Positions 60,894 through 64,000 of a DNA stretch of 64,000 bases are shown piece after piece. Made by a program: the position numbers and the translations under genes. The number at the start of each line of letters is the position of its first letter. The stretch's first letter is position 1. Origin of the DNA: Paracoxiella cheracis (lineage in GTDB: Bacteria; Pseudomonadota; Gammaproteobacteria; Coxiellales; Coxiellaceae); the NCBI RefSeq assembly GCF_049348705.1, contig NZ_CP186485.1, forward strand, positions 1,426,001 through 1,490,000. Direction: 5' to 3'. The notes beneath the pieces were generated by a model. That model was not told the origin of the DNA, did not search any database, and saw only the letters and a list, made by a program, of their open reading frames with translations.

Positions 60894-61700
60894 TTACGCA
60901 GCACATTCAAGCGCAACAGGGGTCTTGTAGTCAATAGCTGAATGCATTCTTCTGTGATTGTAATAGCCTTCAATATACTGAAAAAGACTTTGCCTTGCTT
61001 CAGCGCGTGTTGTGTAATCATTCACATGCACAAGTTCCGTTTTTAGGGTATGGAAAAAACTTTCTGCAATGGCATTATCCCAACAATTAGCCTTTCTGCT
61101 CATTGAACCAATCAGCTTGTTTTGCTTGATGATTTCCCTATATTTTTTCGAACAATATTGACTGCCCCGATCAGAGTGTATAATCACTTGCTTTGGATAT
61201 TTTCGTTTGAATAACGCCATCAATAACGCATCACACACTAAATCTTGTTTCATGCTTTTATTCATTGACGAGCCAATAACCGAACGTGAATGCACATCGA
61301 TAACCACCGCTAAATACAACCAACCTTCACGGGTTGGAATGTACGTCAGATCACTCACCCATTTTTGATTGATCGCCGTTGTCGTGAAATCTCTCTTTAA
61401 AATATTCTCAAAAATAGCCTTGTTGTGACCCGAGTCTGTGGTTATTTTAAATCTACGCTTGGCAAGTGCTTTTAAGCCCATGGAGCGCATACGCCGCTCA
61501 ATACGCGTGTGACTGCAGGAAATCGATTCCGCTTGCAATGCACGAGTTATACGTGGTGAACCGTAACGTTGTTTGTTTCTCATATAAATTACCTTAATTT
61601 TTTCATCTAATTGTTGGTTTGCTTGCTCACGTGGGCTCATAGGTCGCGATAGCCAGTCATAATAACCACTACGACTGACACCCAGTACATCACATAGCAA
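60894..61700 (-). CDS. IS3-family transposase orfB
   Basis: The frame has an integrase core with the DDE residues in KWVSDLTYIPT, IIHSDRGSQY and KANCWDNAIAESFF. The listed start is a TTG. The natural product would extend upstream through RERTRVKYSFIQKHAQLFGI to the -1 frameshift site. The C-terminus (YYNHRRMHSAIDYKTPVAL) is typical. The reading frame itself is undamaged. Confidence 0.88.
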   Translation of the reverse strand: MLCDVLGVSRSGYYDWLSRPMSPREQANQQLDEKIKVIYMRNKQRYGSPRITRALQAESISCSHTRIERRMRSMGLKALAKRRFKITTDSGHNKAIFENILKRDFTTTAINQKWVSDLTYIPTREGWLYLAVVIDVHSRSVIGSSMNKSMKQDLVCDALLMALFKRKYPKQVIIHSDRGSQYCSKKYREIIKQNKLIGSMSRKANCWDNAIAESFFHTLKTELVHVNDYTTRAEARQSLFQYIEGYYNHRRMHSAIDYKTPVALECAA

Positions 61701-61837
61701 GTTAATTCCAAATAGTTGGGCGTGCTTTTGAATAAAGCTGTACTTTACTCGAGTTCTTTCGCGAAGTACGTGGCCGCCTTTTTTAGAATGGCTTTCTCCT
61801 GTTCCAGTCGTGCCAGTCGCTTCTTAAGCTGTTGATT

Positions 61838-62047
61838 TTATTCAATGAGTTCCCCTATGTTGACCGGTTGCTTTGCGCTGGGATGAATCACTTCACCACT
61901 CTTCCTGGCTTTATCCACCCAGGTGTGGAGGGTCGCTTCGGGCATGCCTAAGTCTTTTGCAGCGCTTAACACGGAAGGAGAACTGAGTGCTAGATGGATT
62001 GCTTCTTGTTTAAATTCCGGTGTGTATTTTCGAGTCTTCTTTGTCAT
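61838..62047 (-). pseudogene. IS3-family orfA with nonsense codon
   Basis: The helix-turn-helix protein starts MTKKTRKYTPEFKQEAIHLA and breaks at GELIE by TAA where GAA is expected. The same frame continues NQQLKKRLARLEQEKAILKK to the slippery A6G and ends AKELE at about 61745. The leucine-zipper part and the orfAB fusion are therefore not made. Confidence 0.8.
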
Positions 62048-62165
62048 GAGATCACCTCTTTGTTACTTCATAGATTTTAACAAATTAGTGTCCGGTAATT
62101 TAGGGGAAGATTATAAGAAGAGGCACATCAACACTTTTCTTGAATCGTTGACTCTTTTTGTTTGG

Positions 62166-62201
62166 TTAGATGAGGATCCAAGATTAGATGAGGATCCAAG
62201 A
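62166..62201. repeat. Tandem 18-bp duplication
   Basis: TTAGATGAGGATCCAAGA occurs twice in direct order. It lies in a 385-base gap (62112-62496) without a recognisable gene; a TATAAT at 62393-62398 could serve the downstream transporter. Confidence 0.7.
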
Positions 62202-62496
62202 GGATTCTGGTTGATGCGCAATAATGAGTGATTCGGTTTCATTAAATCTTTACGTTTCTTCTTTTGATATTTGCTCATAAGACCCTCTTAATAAAATCTG
62301 TCAATCATACTATTTAAATATTAAGGCAGTATTATAATTTTTCATTAACTGCACCGGCATAAAGGTTGGATTTTTGAGTAATAAATTTTTGATATAATGA
62401 GTTAATGATTAACAGTTAGAGTTTTTCTAAAAAACGTTTGGCGTTTAGGTCTTATGGGTGTATACAAAATCAAATTTACTTGTTAAAATCTCGTGC

Positions 62497-63702
62497 ATGC
62501 GTTCAGCTATACATAAAGAATTTTATGCTATTCTTGTTTTTATCATTCTCCCGTTAAGCGGGATGAGTACTGATATATACTTGCCATCGTTACCAGCCAT
62601 CACCGATCATTTTCATATTATCAAGGCACTATCTCAATTGACGGTGACGGCTTATGCATTAGCACTTGGGTTGTCGCAGTTGGTAGCGGGACCGTTGTCG
62701 GATGCGATTGGGCGCAAACGAATGTTGTTGACGGCGATGTCGGTGCAGTTGTTGTCTGTCATTGCCATTATTTTTTCTTTTAATATTTACTGGATGATTG
62801 CTTTTCGTTTTATTCAGGGGTTGGGTGCTGCGTTTATGATGGTGCCGGCCCGTGCAATTTTAAATGATTGTTTTACAGGGGATAAGCTCAAGAAAAAATT
62901 TAATTACGCCGTGATCAGCTTTGCGATAGGCCCAATTATTGCGCCGTTTATTGGAGGTTATTTACAACATTATTTCAATTGGCAGGCGAATTTTTATTTT
63001 ATCCTGATTTATTTAGTAATAATGATTGCATTGCTGCTGACAACCTTCCGTGAAACGCTAGCCAGTAAACGACCCTTTATGGTTAGTCATCTTCGTGAAA
63101 ATTATACTCATATTTTAAAGAATAAATATTTTCTGCTAATTGCGATTTTTATCGGGTTGTTGTGGGGCTATGTACCCTTGTTTAATGTTGCCGGACCCTT
63201 TTTGATTCAAGTCGATTTAGGAAGAAGTCCAATCGTTTATGGCCATATTGCTTTGCTGATGGGTTTTGGTTGGTTTTTGGGTAGCACTGCGAATCGACTT
63301 TTGTTCCGTTTTGATATTAACATCAAAACGAAGGTTGCAACGGCACTGACCTTAATCACAGTCATAGTCATGCTTATTTACAGCTTATCCGGCTATTTTA
63401 ATTTAACCCTTATCATCGTGCCGACATTTCTTGCGATCATGTTTAGCGGCAGCGTTTTCTCAATTTATGTGGCAGAAGGGATGACGCCATTTCCTGAAAT
63501 GGCGGGATCCGCAAATGCAGTTTTATTTACACTAATTTGGATCGCATTTAGTATTTTTACACTTATTGCTACTCTCCTTAAGTCAACAACTTTGTTGCCA
63601 TATAGCCTTACTTTTCTCTGTGTGTGCCTATTATGTTTGCTCGTTTACTATCTTGCGATACTTCGGCACGAGAAGAAGCATAGAGACTCATTGGGAGTTT
63701 AA
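62497..63702 (+). CDS. Bcr/CflA-family MFS drug transporter
   Basis: The protein has about 401 residues and twelve membrane helices. It has the Bcr-type start SGMSTDIYLPSLPAI, motif A GPLSDAIGRKRML, and a helix-4/5 segment RFIQGLGAAFMMVPARAIL. I prefer the ATG at 62497 (MRSAIHKEFY) over a GTG at 62458. Family members export chloramphenicol, bicyclomycin or sulfonamides. The last 298 bases of the window after it hold no gene I can support. Confidence 0.88.
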   Translation: MRSAIHKEFYAILVFIILPLSGMSTDIYLPSLPAITDHFHIIKALSQLTVTAYALALGLSQLVAGPLSDAIGRKRMLLTAMSVQLLSVIAIIFSFNIYWMIAFRFIQGLGAAFMMVPARAILNDCFTGDKLKKKFNYAVISFAIGPIIAPFIGGYLQHYFNWQANFYFILIYLVIMIALLLTTFRETLASKRPFMVSHLRENYTHILKNKYFLLIAIFIGLLWGYVPLFNVAGPFLIQVDLGRSPIVYGHIALLMGFGWFLGSTANRLLFRFDINIKTKVATALTLITVIVMLIYSLSGYFNLTLIIVPTFLAIMFSGSVFSIYVAEGMTPFPEMAGSANAVLFTLIWIAFSIFTLIATLLKSTTLLPYSLTFLCVCLLCLLVYYLAILRHEKKHRDSLGV

Positions 63703-64000
63703 TAGTTATTTAAACATTATCCTTTTCAATTATCTTAATATCTATCGGGTTGCCATCTTTTTTATAGCAGAAAAACTAGTTAACCGATAGTAACCCTAAT
63801 CACGATAAGTAAGCAATAGAAATCAATGAACGACTTTATAGTTTAAAACAATTGCAAAGCGTAGCTCATAGGTAAGAATAACTACAGATTTATCTGCAAT
63901 TTCTAGCTTCAATTATGCGGGAATTTATTGCTACATAGTCACAGCTACTACACACAAACTTTCTCAGTGTGCTATACCTTGTAATAGAAAAGGAGAAAGG

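Larger units (their letters stand above)
60855..62111 (-). mobile_element. IS3-family element, degenerate
   Basis: The ends share TTACCGGACAC in inverted orientation (near 60878 and 62092), with outer TCCTCCCTCA/TCTTCCCCTA. It has the usual orfA/orfB layout with a slippery A6G heptamer (T6 at 61781-61786 on the plus strand). A stop in orfA ahead of that heptamer disables the frameshift product. Target duplication is not clear. Confidence 0.82.

Overview
The window looks like a chromosome segment of a low-GC, probably host-associated gammaproteobacterium, perhaps from the Legionellales/Coxiella side of the class. This rests on the LptF/LptG pair, RfaH with a textbook ops element, the long form of QueF, RF3 and the housekeeping gene content, and on heavy IS load with many broken genes. 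The genus cannot be fixed from the sequence alone.

Layout. 1-18.3 kb is a surface-polysaccharide locus: a partial UDP-glucose dehydrogenase (-), a UDP-HexNAc dehydrogenase and UDP-glucuronate 4-epimerase (+), then a long leftward operon. The operon runs aminotransferase, RfaH, MarR-type regulator, ops site, ABC flippase, asparagine-synthase-like protein, WbpD-type acetyltransferase, fused double GT4, GT-B-like protein, FkbM methyltransferase (frameshifted in an A7 tract), GT4, AsnB, GT4. 18.5-22.7 kb carries purB, a permuted NlpC/P60-like protein and malic enzyme. 23.1-34.1 kb is an IS pile-up on what was once acnA(+) / MATE(-) / prfC(-): two IS982-family copies, one IS256, an IS1-like remnant and two copies of a 1,721-bp IS4-type element. 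The MATE gene is in pieces, and target duplications show that the segment between the two 1,721-bp elements was inverted. 34.2-54.6 kb is mostly core: prfC, lptGF, valS, a degenerate serine hydrolase, a YheT hydrolase, an RND pump, a disrupted unknown gene, rimI/holD-like, an anchored phosphatase, EmrAB, HinT, a ParDE-like pair and folE. 54.7-64 kb has tRNA-Leu, a HigBA-like pair, two more 1,721-bp elements, a secreted protein, a NUDIX protein, queF, a degenerate IS3 element and a Bcr/CflA transporter.

The most unusual content is a family of short structured intervening elements in two variants: A is 282 bp (three copies) and B is 249 bp (three copies). Empty sites inside duplicated ISs fix the ends to the base. 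There is no target duplication, every copy of a variant has the same length, both lengths are multiples of three, and each element closes all reading frames. All five copies inside genes lie in the sense orientation, and exact removal restores an open frame in each. A and B differ by compensatory changes in several helices, so a folded RNA (or single-stranded DNA) appears to be under selection. I recognise no known intron class. Either a new kind of spliced intervening sequence or an unusual non-autonomous mobile element would fit.
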